Of a stretch of DNA of 64,000 bases, positions 9,990-20,477 are shown piece by piece; positions within the stretch are counted from its first letter, which is position 1; each line of letters begins with the position of its first letter. The translations under genes and the position numbers were made by a program. The notes beneath the pieces are model-generated. The model had not been told where the DNA came from. It searched no databases and saw nothing but the letters and a program-made list of their open reading frames with translations. Source of the DNA: Pyrocephalus nanus (taxonomy: Eukaryota > Chordata > Aves > Passeriformes > Tyrannidae); the NCBI GenBank assembly GCA_038380795.1, contig CM076269.1:3968001-4032000 (forward strand). The letters are read 5' to 3'.

Positions 9990-10225
9990 CCCAAATGCAA
10001 TTGTTTCTACAGGGGCTGCCACCTTTAAAAACAACTAAAATAACCCAGCTCCGGTGCAGTCCTCTAGCTTGCCACGAAAGTCAGCGGTAAAATGGCCAAT
10101 GTGCTTCTCTGGGCTTAATGTGTCCTGTTTTCTGACCCCGAAACGTTTTCTTTATGAAAGGATCAAGTTGGGAGCATTGTCCCAGCGCCTTGAAAAGAGC
10201 TGCACAGAATGCTCTTTTGTGTTAA
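9990..10225. promoter_or_regulatory. CNE-like island
   Basis: Balanced-composition sequence with 'aatgcaattgtttc', 'ctttaaaaacaactaaaat', 'taaaatggccaatgtg' and 'cttaatgtgtcc', plus retained CpGs (10051, 10076, 10085, 10138, 10144). It ends at a long T tract. Confidence 0.4.
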
Positions 10226-10231
10226 GTTGCC

Positions 10232-10262
10232 TTTTTTTTTTTTTTTCTTTTTTTTTTTTTTT
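10232..10262. repeat. T15-C-T15 tract
   Basis: Two T15 runs are separated by a single C. No SINE or pseudogene body was recognised on either side. Confidence 0.95.
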
Positions 10263-10374
10263 GAGCCACTGCCTGCTGTGTTTTTTTCCTCCCCCCTCCC
10301 TTCTGCATGATGGGGGGAGAGGCTGGGACGGACAGTGATACAGACAGAGACTGTCTTGATGAACCATCTGTGCC

Positions 10375-10440
10375 ACAGTGTAATCCAGTGGAGCTGAAAA
10401 ATTAAACAGCAGTTTCAATTAACTTTGTCTCTCTGGCTCT
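10375..10440. promoter_or_regulatory. Short CNE-like block
   Basis: 'aaaaattaaacagcag' and 'tttcaattaactttg' give two ATTAA/TTAA words in a short AT-rich island between the T tract and the CTT repeat. Weak evidence. Confidence 0.3.
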
Positions 10441-10470
10441 TTTTTCTTCTTCTTCTACTTCTTCTTCTTG
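10441..10470 (+). repeat. (CTT)n microsatellite
   Basis: TTC/CTT triplets run through about 30 bases with one interruption (CTA near 10457). Confidence 0.9.
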
Positions 10471-11539
10471 GGGAGAAGTTTTATTTTAACCCCTTGGAAG
10501 CCACGGGGATGGGGAGGGATATCAGTGTGTGCAGGGCACATGTAAAAACACACACCTGAAAGCAGCATCCAGCGTCCATGAAACCCAGCATCCTGTCTGG
10601 TGCAGGACACACTGGCTGTGGTAGGGGATAGTTCAGAAGTGGGGGTGATTTTGGAATAAATGGTCCATGGGAACTTTTTCCTGAAGGAGTGTGTACTCCT
10701 TCCAAAAATGCCACTGGTGAATTTTGTTTACTCTTGTTGCTATAACCCAGGATGTTTCCATTATCCTGTTTAAGTGTTTTCTCTTCTCCCTCTGATTGTA
10801 GCCTCAGCGCTATCTTGTGGCAAGGAGTCCCAGGGGTTAATTCTGCATTGTCTGTAACTATTGCCTTTTTATCAGTTGTAAGGGATTTTTGCCATTCATC
10901 TTCTTCATTCATTTTCCTTCTTCCTTTGCCGGAGGAAAGGTGTAGTGGGTGTTATTTTATTAAAACTACTCACATTCCTTGTTTTCTACATGTCCTTTGT
11001 GACCATTTTCATTTCTGCTCTACAGAAAAAAAAAAAAATGTTTTTATTCTCTTTGGGAAAAAGGTTGCTCTTGACCTCGGATGGTGGCTGTGGTTCACAT
11101 GAACACTTCTGTTTGCAGCAAAGGTGCAGCGTGGGATGCAGTGTCCCTGCTGCTGATGCATGTGTGTGTCACCCAGGCTGTGGTTACCATGGATTTTTTG
11201 GGGAGAATGCTGCCTTTTTCCCATTGATGATTCTAACTGTCTTAGGTGCATTTTAGAAATCCCTGAAAAGTTGCCTGCCAGTCACTGAGCTGAGGCACTT
11301 TGACAGTTCCCACAGGGAAGAGAGTATCTGCCTTTGGAAGGGGCTCCCCATGAGGGGTGTGTTCAATCATGGCCATCTGAACACAGTCCTGAATTTGGGA
11401 ACTGTCTCCAGCAAGTTGCCTGATACTGAAGTGGGGCTTTGCTCATCTGTAATCCTCATGACCATCTTTTGGCCTCTTTGAGAAACATTACCAATGTTTT
11501 GCCCTCCAGTCCTCTGGCTTAGCAGTTGTGATAATCCTT
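10471..11539. other. No recognised feature
   Basis: Ordinary non-coding sequence with an A13 run at 11026-11038. Frames at 10481-10912 (minus, 143 codons) and 10752-11102 (plus, 116 codons) overlap on opposite strands and carry no family motif. Confidence 0.5.
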
Positions 11540-11760
11540 GTACTATTTTGTTCTTATAAGCAACTTTTACGGCTCTAGGACTCCCAGTACTTCACAGGGG
11601 AGATAAACCTTGTTAGTACTTTATTCTGGAGGAGAAATGAAGCTCAAGGAAGCAAAGGGACTCACCAGAGTAACCAGGTAACCAGCATCATGGCTGAGCC
11701 TGATCCATGAGCCGGAAATCCAGGCTGTTCCCTGTGTTCAGTGGAGCTGAACTCCTGGTG
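11540..11760 (-). mobile_element. Ancient MIR/CORE-SINE-like remnant (minus)
   Basis: Reading the plus strand, the order is 'cagtacttcacagggg', then 'ctggaggagaaatgaagctc' (parallel to 'gatgaggaaactgaggctc'), then 'aaagggactcaccagagtaa' (parallel to 'taagtgacttgcccaaggtcac'), then 'gagccggaaatccaggctgt' (parallel to 'gagccgggattcgaacccaggtct'). This is the reverse complement of MIR over most of its length, so it is one of the better preserved copies here. Confidence 0.6.
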
Positions 11761-12699
11761 TTGAGGAAGCTATCCAGCCCTGTCATTCCCTTGCTTTCGT
11801 CTCTCCTGGGCCTGGGAACTTGAATTCTTGTAACCTGTTTGCTGTGCACGCACAGAGGCAGAGTCTCCCAGGCTCTCACTCCTCCAGCTTATCTCTTGCC
11901 TCCCCCTCAAGCATTCAGCAACCTTCCTGAGCCCTTCCAGCTCTACATGCTCCTCCTGAGCCTTCTTCTTCAGCGGGTTCTCTTCTACTACGCTTGCAGC
12001 ACAACAGCAGCAGCAGCAGCAACTTTTTCCCATCAATGATCTTATGGGAAGACCCACAAGGATGGCCCTGTGCCTGTTTCCCCTCCCAGTGCTCACACTG
12101 GGGGCATGGAGGTGGCAGAGGGGTGGGTGTGGAGCCTGGGACCAGTTGTTGTATCTGGGCATTGAACACTCCAGGTCTCCATCCACAGCTTTGTCGGCTG
12201 GAGGCCAGGGAGGGAGGGCCTTTACTGCCCACCAGAGTAAACTCAGGTGGTTCCTGGACCCAGGCTGCTCTGTCCCACTGTGCAGAAGCTGGGATGAGGG
12301 GGCTGTGGGCGACAGCAGCCTGTGCATCTCTTCTTCAGGCCTGTTCCATGCAGCTGGGTAAGCCCACGCAAAGCAAAAAATAAATCCCCCCACCATGGCC
12401 AGCATCCCCAATCCACTGACTTCTGCAGCCAGGAGGGGAGGTCACTCGGGCATGTGATCCCATTAAGCCCCCCACTGAAGCTTGAGCTTGTCTCTTCTCA
12501 GGCTGGCAGACAAGTAGGGAATGCAGCCACTGGCAGCAGTGTTCCCGGCACCCACTTGCCCTGACTTTGCCCTGACTTTGCCCTGCACCCTTCCAGTCGA
12601 GGCAGCCGCAGGGTCTCCCTCTCCGTGTGGGCAGCCTTCCAGTTACCAGGGGCTGCTGCTGGCATGACGGGGTGGGGGGAGAACACTCAGCAAATTGCT
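11761..12699. other. GC-rich DNA with CAG repeat and small tandem repeat
   Basis: A (CAG)5 run lies at 12005-12019. Near 12557-12581 an 11-base unit (TGCCCTGACTT) is repeated twice in tandem. The frame of 213 codons at 11770-12411 on minus includes a Cys run encoded by the trinucleotide repeat and has no family similarity that I recognise, so it is not called as a gene. Confidence 0.5.
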
Positions 12700-12900
12700 T
12701 TGCTGCACATCTTAGAGCAGCCCTTGATTTGATTTAAACAAAAACAAAAGGGGGCTGGTGGAAAGCGGGGCAATTGGCGGGCGCAGCCCCTCTTCTGTGT
12801 CTCTAGCACACACAGACTCGCATAAGTGACAGCTCAGTGGGCTGCTGTTGAGCGCTTTCATTGCACTGGCTCAGCCTTTCGGTGGGGAAAGCCAAAGTGT
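12700..12900. promoter_or_regulatory. CNE-like island
   Basis: It carries 'gatttgatttaaacaaaaac', then a CpG-containing 'ggcaattggcgggcgcagcc' patch, then 'ctcgcataagtgacagctc' (TGACAGCT resembles a MEIS/TGIF site) and 'gagcgctttcattgc'. Mixed AT and CpG composition suggests constraint. Confidence 0.4.
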
Positions 12901-14610
12901 CTGTCACTGCGTCCCTCTCTGGCCCCCCCACGCCTTTTCTTTTGCTTCTGCCTTTCTTTCCCTCCCTCTCTCCGCAGAGGAATGGGCAAGACCTTTGCAT
13001 TCAAAGGGAGGATGGCTCTGTGAGGTCTCACTGAGGGTGGAAATCGCTTTAGCAGAGATGATGTTTCTTTGTTTAGGGGCAAATTGTGCCCCTTCTCTGT
13101 GGCTCCAGAGTTGCCAGATGCTGTCATCTGCAGGGGGTCCCCAGAGAGGGGTGCAGGAGCCACGAGAGGAGAGGAGGGACTCTAGTTTGGGAGGGGAGCT
13201 GCAGGCTTTAACACTTTTTCAATGGGAGGCACAGATACAAGGGACAACAGAGAAAGGTTTGGAAGATTTGTGGTCGGTGTCTGGGGAACTGCATGTGAGC
13301 AAGGGCCCGGGGAAGAAGTGCAGCTGGGTGGAAAGGACATGTGCTCCTTCCTCACATCGTGGGGCTGCAAGCTCCATGTGGTTTCTGAGCATAGGCTCTC
13401 CCTGGATGCTTTGGTCTGAGTTTCTGCTGTTATTTGATACCACATCAGATTCCCATGCTGCTTCTACCTCCAGCTTTGACCAAAATGGAGCCCTAGGACT
13501 GAATTAACTGGCACTGGGGGAGATGGATTGGGTATTGCATTTCAGTGTCTCTAGTTCATTTTATTGGAGCTGTTCTGACCATATCCAGCTCTCATAAGCA
13601 AGCTGGGATAGATCCATCCCTTGGTTTTCACATGAACCTCACACAAAATGCAGGATAGTGGAATCAAGAAAAAGCAGTGAACCCCGCCAGTGAACACACA
13701 GCGTGTTTGGAGATGTGATGGAGATGTGCTCCCTGGAATCAGCACCCACTGCACTTTGTGCCTGAGCACTGAGCACACTGCAGACAACTGCAGACACCGT
13801 GCTCCCTCTCCTAGCATCCCAAGGAGAAGCTAGGCTCAAGAGCACCAGCAGAGCTTTTGAGGACACGCCTAGTAGCCCTCTTCTGATGTCCAAGCACTTG
13901 GCCAAGAGTGGATGTGTTTGGGATGATACATTCTCTTGAGTTCCAGGACCAGGACTGCTCCTTCTTTGACAAGTGAGCAGCCCTTGCAAGTGCTTGTCCC
14001 TCATCATCCTTTGTGAGCTGTTGACACTCTCACTGAGCTCCCCTCTCAGTTGTTTTCATGGTACTCTCATTCCTGACAACTGAGAGCATGGTCACCTCAG
14101 TCCTCCACAGCTAGTCATCCTTCCTGGGCATGATGCTGCAGTCTCTGCCTCATTGGCAGCAGATGTCAGGTCTGTGTACCTCCCAGAATGTTCTCAGATC
14201 ACTTGCAGGCTCAGTGTCAGCACACTGGGTGAAGATGCTGGTATCTAGAAGCAAACAGAGTAGCTGCTTCCGCAGCAGATCTTTGGAACCCCTGGCATGG
14301 GGAGTGTGATGTGGAACACGGATTTTGTCTTGTGTGCTGCTCCCAGCAGTCATTCTCTGTGTTCTCCATTCCCAGCAGCAGCATCGGGCTCACCACAGGT
14401 CTGCTTTGGCAGAGGGGAAGGGAAGCAAATGTCTTCCCTGTGAGGGTTAAGGAGAGTGACTCATGGGTGATCCCGCAGAGTACTCCTGCCAGTCCCCGAT
14501 TCTTATGCCTCGGCTGTTCTGAACGCCTTCTCTCGGTCCTTTGGCAACCTCACAGTTAAAAACTTTACCAGTTTCTTTCTCTTTTTCCCTTCCTTCCTTT
14601 TCAGAGTTGA
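12901..14610. other. No recognised feature
   Basis: About 1.7 kb of unremarkable sequence, pyrimidine-rich at 12910-12975 and 14570-14605. A 10-base word ACTGCAGACA is repeated back to back near 13780-13800. A 219-codon plus-strand frame at 12848-13507 has biased composition and overlaps equally long frames on the other strand. Confidence 0.5.
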
Positions 14611-14619
14611 CAGGGGCAA

Positions 14620-14880
14620 AATAAAGGCTTTATTTTTTTTTAAACAATTTTGTTCCTTCTGGGAGTGATGGAGCGAGAGTGAGTGAAGATTATAGCTCTG
14701 TGTGCCGAAGACCTTCATAATGGGGGGAGAAGCAGTGACATAATGGGAACCTAATGGCAGTAATTGGCCCTGGTTTTGACAGGGCCTATATCACGGCTCA
14801 GGAAAAAAAGAGATGTTTAAAGTAAAAATTTACACAAAATTATACGGTTTGGGGGGTGAAAACGGCTGTTTGGTTTTTAT
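14620..14880. promoter_or_regulatory. CNE-like island
   Basis: AT-rich words (TTTAAACAATTTTG, CATAATGG twice, ACCTAATGGCAGTAATTGG, CACAAAATTATACGG) occur with 'tatatcacggctcagg'. Texture and retained CpGs resemble an enhancer core at about 14700-14860. Confidence 0.45.
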
Positions 14881-17800
14881 CTCTCTTTTTTTCCCATTCC
14901 TCTGGGGACATTGCCTTGCACTGTGTTTGTGTCTCTGTGTGTTTTCATGTCCATCACTTAATCAAAGTCAGAATGCGGGTCCCTGAACAAGAGAGCCCTC
15001 TGCGCAGCGCCCTGGTTTTTAGAGCTCGGGTCAGATGCTGAAAGCCAGTGCTGCTGAAGTCTCCTTCAGGAGAGCTGGGACATGGGGACCCCACTGGGAT
15101 TTCTCCGAGGCTCAGCCAAGACAAGGCTGGTGGCACAGGAAAACAAGGAGCACACTGGGGGGCAGAAGCCAGAGCAGCAGAGAGGGGCTTGTGGGCAGGG
15201 GTGTCTTCCTTGTTGCTGCCCACACCACAGAGAGAGGTCCCTTCTACCTTTCTCCACCTTCCCTTGTAGGGGCTGTAAGAGCCCATGCAAGCAGAGGACA
15301 GTGAAAACAATGTACATCCAGCAAGGCAGGGAAGGGCAGTGCTCAAACTTGTACGAGACTCTGCAGAAGCCTTCAGAAAGTGTGTGCATACTGTGGTGTA
15401 GGTGTGCTTGTCACAAGCGTGGTTGTGCCAGCTCAGTGACAAAAGTGCATCGCTGCAATTTGGATCACAAAGCTATTCTAGAAGATACTGAGATGTTTCT
15501 AGAGGGCATTGCTCTGTCTTGAAGCTGCATATAGCACAAAGGACTGTTGGCCTTACGACCCAAAAGACGTTGAATTGGGATGCAGATCTGCATGGTTTTT
15601 TTGTTGAAAAGGTCCCAATTCTTACCCTCTCCTATCTTTAGGACCTCTAGATGTGTCTATTAAATAAGCTCAAGGCTCGCCATGTCCATCGTCCAGTGGA
15701 AGTTGGACAATATTCTTCAATGATTGACCCCAAGGGGGCAGCCTGGATGCACAGCAGGGTACGTTTATCCCATGGGAATGGGCAAAGGATGCTCGAACAG
15801 ATGTCTTGCCCCTGTTCTGACCAAAATGAAAGCAGTGGTTTAGCAGTTTGAGAGAGACAAGGAGCTTAAAGCGGGATCTCTCCATGAAAATGCCTGAGGG
15901 TTGTTGTTACACCTCTGTGTTAAGGGATCAATAGTCATTTGGACCAGACTGAGCAGAGAAAAAACTAATCTCAGCAAGCACCATTTCGTGTGTAGCTGGG
16001 TTGGAAGTGGCGTGCCATGGTCCTGGAGAGTAACCTGGGCTCACTGGGCACTTGGTGGATTTGCAGGCCTCAGGTGTTCCACTCTGGTGTGATGTTTTAG
16101 GAATAAATAAGTACATCTGTCCTCTAAGTTATGAGCAATTGTCTATTCTTCAACATGGGCCAGTGACAGTGATGACACAAACTCTGTGCTTGTCCAGCAG
16201 GCCCACATAGATCACCCACTGCTGCGGTCTGCCTGGAGAAGAAGGTCTTTCCTTGGCCCATCTCCTGCAGCCATCTCAGGCCTCTGTATCTCTCAGGCAG
16301 GACAGAGAAGATGCTTAACTCCAGTTTAGAGACTGGAATGCAAAGTCCCAGCGCCTGTGTCGCTGGCTGGATGTGAGGAAGAGAAGTCCTTTTAACACCA
16401 AAGGCTGAGCGTAGCCAGAACTCTTCCCAGTGCTTGCTTTCCTTTACTCTGGGGTGCCTCTCTGCCCACCCCACTGTCGAGCTGGTGTGTGTGAGGATGT
16501 GTGCCTGTGCGCATGCACCTGACTGACCTTAAACAAGTGTGCAAAACTCGTTTGCCTTCCCAGCTCAAAGGCAGCAGAGCTGCTGGGGACCTTGGGGGCA
16601 GGGGGAAGGCAACATCTGTTCAAAACCAAACAGTACCTCCTGCTAAATGGCCTAGAAAGCTCCTGCAAGCAGAGTCCTGGGTGGAGGCTCCAGCGCTGGG
16701 AATGTTTTGTCTGGAGGAGCTGGGATCGGAGGTGGGTGTCCACGGGGGGCTCCCACATCCTGAGAATGAGCCACATCTGGGGAAGTCGTTTGGCCGGTGC
16801 TGATGATTCCCCAAGTGCTCTTGGCTTTAATGACTCGTGGTGCCGCAAGAAGTGGTCCTGTAATGGCCATTCCATGCTTGGCCAAGGGGCACATGCTCTG
16901 CCCCCACACCGGTGTGCTTTCTCATTCCCACGGGGGACCAGCACCTTCCGCTCTCCAGCTGCCTCAGGCAGGGCCACCTGGAGACCCCAGTGCCTTCAGG
17001 AAAGGTCTGGGGGATTTGCAGGTTGCAGTAAGGTGTGCTTCTGGTGGCCTTTCCAGGTGTTTGTTCTGGCTCTGCTGTACCCAGCACCGAGCACTGGACT
17101 GGTGTGAATTCTCCCTGCATGCAGAGGGTTCAGAGGTGCTGGCTAAGCTGGGCCATGGTCTGCACCAGGAGTGTAAATCTGAGCATGGATCTGCTGCTTA
17201 TCCTGGGAAGGAGAAGGGCAGCACGCTGACCCCGGAGCAACAGTCTTGGCTGTTCCATTTCATGGGATCTGGGTTTTCAGTGAGGGTGCCATCTATGCCT
17301 GTAGGAGGGATGGCCAAGCACCAGGACACCAGCACTGTACTTGCCTGCTGGAATGTGCAAGGGACCAAGCACCCCAAAGCATGGCCCTGTGCTCACAATA
17401 GCCCTTCTTACTGTGCGGCTGAGAGGCAGTGATGGGACTTGTCCTTCTTGTCCCTGCCAGAGTTCCACAGATCTCCATTCAAAAAGGTCTTTGCTTTGGA
17501 CCTTGCACCCTTCACACAGCTTGGAGAAACCCAGGCCATCTTGTCAGCCCAGCAGCTGGTGAGGCCTGCCCCTATGGCCATTTTCAGCTCTGCTCAGAAA
17601 GGTGGACTGCTGTGGGACTTGTCCTGCTGGGAAGCAAATTAACCTAATCTGTTTAATCCAGCACTTTCCCTGCAATGGTGAGCAGAGCTCAGTACTCCAG
17701 CAAGAGTCTAAGTACTCTGCAGTTGGCAGTTTGGGGGGATTCCCCTCTAGTCCTTGTGCCACTCACTAATAGATTTCAGTTGAAATCCCTTGGCTGTGTG

Positions 17801-18499
17801 GCAAAAGCTAAGGCAAAGTTCCCTTGGCTGGAAGTGGCCTCCTTCTGGATTGGTGTCCAGGAGCCATGGTGCTCCTGTGGTTTTTCTACTGTCCAAGTAC
17901 CATCATTATTCCTCCATGGGAGGGTTTTGGTGTGCATACACTTTCTGGTGGTATGTGCACATAGGGGCAGGGAACTCTGCTCTCTCTCCTCTGGTCAGCT
18001 TTGGCACAGAAGCCCAAAGAGGGGCCAAGGGGAATGAAGCTGGCATGTTCATCCTGGCTCTCATACAGACTCCGAGGATGCTGCTGACCCTGTCAGGTGT
18101 GTGGGATTGCAGTGGGCTGACCCTGTCTCACTTCCCCAGAGAGCAGAGTGCCATGGCTGAGTACCCACCAGTCATTTTGTGTGCAGACACAATGTGCTTC
18201 AGCCTCCAGCTGTGGTGAAGAGGGACAGAGAGACACCAAGTCATTGCCTGGTGGCTTCTGTGGTTCTTCTGTGGCCTTTCTCCTTGGTTGCACTGGTGTG
18301 AGGGTCTGCTGCAGTCTGCTCCCACCCTTGCTCTCTTGGCAGTGTCTAGATCCACTTCTGGAACAGTCAAACCTGACACTGTTGACTCTGCCCCTCTTCC
18401 ATGCCTCCTGCCCCCGGTGTGAGTTGCCTTCCTTTGGTGGGTTCTCTTGGTGCTTTCCTGCTCCCCACCCAGACCCTGGCAGAAGATTTGTTTTCACGC
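14881..18499. other. 3.6 kb with no recognised feature
   Basis: The longest stretch in which I see neither gene, repeat family nor CNE texture. It is CpG-poor and GC-moderate, with many overlapping frames of 60-211 codons on both strands (longest 16797-17432, plus). None shows a signal peptide, a domain motif or a consistent splice context. Confidence 0.5.
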
Positions 18500-18795
18500 C
18501 AAACCAAATGTAAAGCCGTGAGATTCACGTAGGCTTTCGGACTGCTCGCAGGGCTCGGTTCCCGCTCAGCTCCGGGTCGCAGCATCCGGTATCCCATCCT
18601 GGCAGGAGCCTGTCCGCCATGCCGGTGGGGAGCAGGGAATTCCCTCCCCCTGCCCGCCTTCTGCTGCGAGTGCTCATAAAGCCGCAGGTGTGGGATGTTT
18701 GTTATTTAGTCTACAGCCTGGTATGTGACAGTTTCTTTTCTACTCGGAGTGGTTTCAGATAATTAGTACATTATGATTCCACCACCTTGAGTGGG
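18500..18795. promoter_or_regulatory. CpG-containing CNE-like island
   Basis: The left half has about 15 CpGs within 180 bp. The right half is AT-richer, with 'gttatttagtctacag' and 'agataattagtacattatg' (TAATTA core). The move from CpG-rich to homeodomain-rich DNA is typical of conserved regulatory modules. It starts a cluster that runs to 20.4 kb. Confidence 0.5.
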
Positions 18796-18829
18796 GGAGA
18801 GAGGAGGGGGCAGCCCACCCTCAGACTAC

Positions 18830-19020
18830 TTGTAATTTCACATCCTGTGTTTTATGGACCCGAACTGTTCGGGGCGGGGAGTTGGATGGGGGGGGGATCA
18901 GAGAGCAAACAGCGAGTCCTTCCCCCACCTTCACCATCAACCAAACCCTGAGGTTGTAAGGGTGGCCAAATGTTATTTTGTAGAGTCGCGACCAACTTAA
19001 CTCAGAGATGTTTGTTTGCG
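18830..19020. promoter_or_regulatory. CNE-like island with 15-bp perfect palindrome
   Basis: Contains CCCGAAC-T-GTTCGGG at 18859-18873, a perfect palindrome with two CpGs, followed by a G run and a block with 'aaatgttattttgtagag', 'tcgcgacc' and 'aacttaactc'. One such palindrome is expected by chance a few times per 64 kb, so its value comes from its setting. Confidence 0.45.
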
Positions 19021-19037
19021 CCTTTTTCCGCTCTCTC

Positions 19038-19069
19038 TTTTTTTTTTTTTTCTTCTTTTTTTTCTTTTT
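19038..19069. repeat. T-rich pyrimidine tract
   Basis: A T14 run followed by C-interrupted T runs. It separates two CNE-like blocks. Confidence 0.9.
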
Positions 19070-19139
19070 AAGTCTTGAATGCCTTAAAAGAGGAAGAATG
19101 AGAAACAAGATGCTCTTTCTCCCGGCCTGTCCATGCTCC

Positions 19140-19479
19140 CCTCTCCCTTTTTATTACACGCTTATCGCTTCTTTCCCTCCTGCTTTTGAAATTGATTTCC
19201 TTTCCTTTCTCCCCTATTCAGGGCCTAAACGCTGAATGTTCGATATTTCATTTGAGGCCGCTAATCGCATTACCACCCTTGACGTTTTACAGATATCATA
19301 TTATGGGCGCAAATTTGGCAAATTATTAGCGTTGTAATGTATAGCTTGTCAAAGGTATTTAAGACACTAAGAGCCCTGGGCTTATCAGGGTTCGCAGAGA
19401 GCTCTCGTTGAGCTTTTGAAATGCAGAGAGCCGGTTATAAAACACACTGTGACTCTCTTTTCAGCTTGTAAAAAAAGAG

Positions 19480-19480
<1 letters not shown>
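19140..19480. promoter_or_regulatory. Strong CNE-like island
   Basis: About 340 bp of AT-leaning sequence with many retained CpGs (19160, 19168, 19210, 19222, 19240, 19259, 19266, 19282, 19309, 19329 and others). It has 'gctaatcgcattacc', 'gacgttttac', 'atatcatattatggg' and 'ggcaaattattagcg'. High CpG survival in AT-rich text argues for constraint. One of the best enhancer or ultraconserved-type candidates in the window. Confidence 0.6.

Positions 19481-19482
<2 letters not shown>

Positions 19483-19520
<38 letters not shown>
19483..19520 (+). repeat. (GA)19 microsatellite
   Basis: 38 uninterrupted bases of GA lie between two CNE-like blocks. The frame across it encodes alternating Arg-Glu and is not a gene. 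Confidence 0.97.
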
Positions 19521-19525
<5 letters not shown>

Positions 19526-19539
19526 GGGGGGAAAAATAT

Positions 19540-19735
19540 CATCCGTCTATCAGGGGCTTCCAGGGCTGATAACAAGCAAAATTCTTCTCTGTGGGTTTCA
19601 CTGGAAATGTGAGAAGCTTTTAAAACATTTCACAAGCTGTCTGGGAAAGAGGAAAAATCTTTATTGAAAGGATGTAGCAATCTTTTTACTGAGGTCTATT
19701 TATCTCCTGGGAACAAGCTGTAAGTAGGAGTTTCC
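19540..19735. promoter_or_regulatory. CNE-like island right of the GA repeat
   Basis: It carries 'gctgataacaagcaaaattc', 'cttttaaaacatttcac', 'ctttattgaaagg' and 'ctatttatctcctggg', with GATAA and FOX-like words. It probably belongs to the same element as 19140-19480, split by the microsatellite. Confidence 0.45.
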
Positions 19736-20059
19736 CTCCCGGTGACTGGAGGGGTTTGGGGAGGGAGAGTGGGGTCCTGCAGTGCTCCTGCGGTGACTCC
19801 TCCTGGCCCACCCTGGGATGCTGGGGTTGGAAATGGGTCCCAGCAGTCCTCCTTCACCCTGACCGGTCGAGATGCTCATTCCACGTCCCGTTTGACAGCA
19901 GAGATGGGAGACAAATGTTTCTGGGCTTGCTGAAGGAGAGGGTTGGGGGAGAAACCCCTTCCCTGGTGCCCCAGAGCAGCTCTGGGGCAGGCAGAGTAGG
20001 ACAGAGCCAGTGCTGGCATTTGCTCAGTGACCCTCTCCCAAGGGGGGGAGGTGTTTCCT
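19736..20059. other. No recognised feature
   Basis: GC-rich spacer between CNE-like islands; nothing recognised. Confidence 0.5.
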
Positions 20060-20420
20060 CTACGATCAGTTTATTAAAATGGTTTTAAGTCCTTTTAAAG
20101 CCCTGTGGGGGATTTGTGCCTTCCCTTGGTGTCGAGATGTGAGCGTGTGTGTTTTCCCCCTCTCTTTTCAGACCGAGGGAGGAGGGGGGCATGGCAGCGC
20201 TGGGTCACATTTTGCTCCCAATATTGTGATGCTAACAAGCTGCGGAGTTCGCCAAGGCGAAGCGCGGGGTGACGGGGTTGGCGTGATTCACTCCCCGCTG
20301 GCAGCAGAATGGATATCATGCGTCTTATTACGGAGTTAGACAGACAGAGCCCCACCACTGAGAGCTGTCAGTCCTGCCTCCGCTTGACAAAAACAAGCCA
20401 TAAATAAGCAAATGCTTCAC
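20060..20420. promoter_or_regulatory. CNE-like island with CpGs and TTCGCC/GGCGAA dyad
   Basis: The core at 20190-20345 combines 'ccaatattgtgatgctaac' with a CpG-rich segment holding TTCGCC-AA-GGCGAA (20248-20261), then 'gatatcatgcgtcttattac' and 'cggagttagac'. To the right are 'acaaaaacaagcc' and 'ataaataagcaaatgc'. Strong CNE texture; function inferred. Confidence 0.55.
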
Positions 20421-20431
20421 AGCAAGGGGGC

Positions 20432-20432
<1 letters not shown>

Positions 20433-20472
<40 letters not shown>
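20433..20472 (+). repeat. (TG)20 microsatellite
   Basis: 40 uninterrupted bases of TG. It produces a His/Thr-repeat frame on minus, which is not a gene. Confidence 0.97.

Positions 20473-20477
<5 letters not shown>

Noticed and set aside
11770..12411. 213-codon minus-strand frame with a Cys run
   Set aside because: The Cys run is the translation of a CAG/GCA-type microsatellite; the rest is chance-like.
12848..13507. 219-codon plus-strand frame
   Set aside because: Composition is biased, with no domain, and equally open frames exist on minus.
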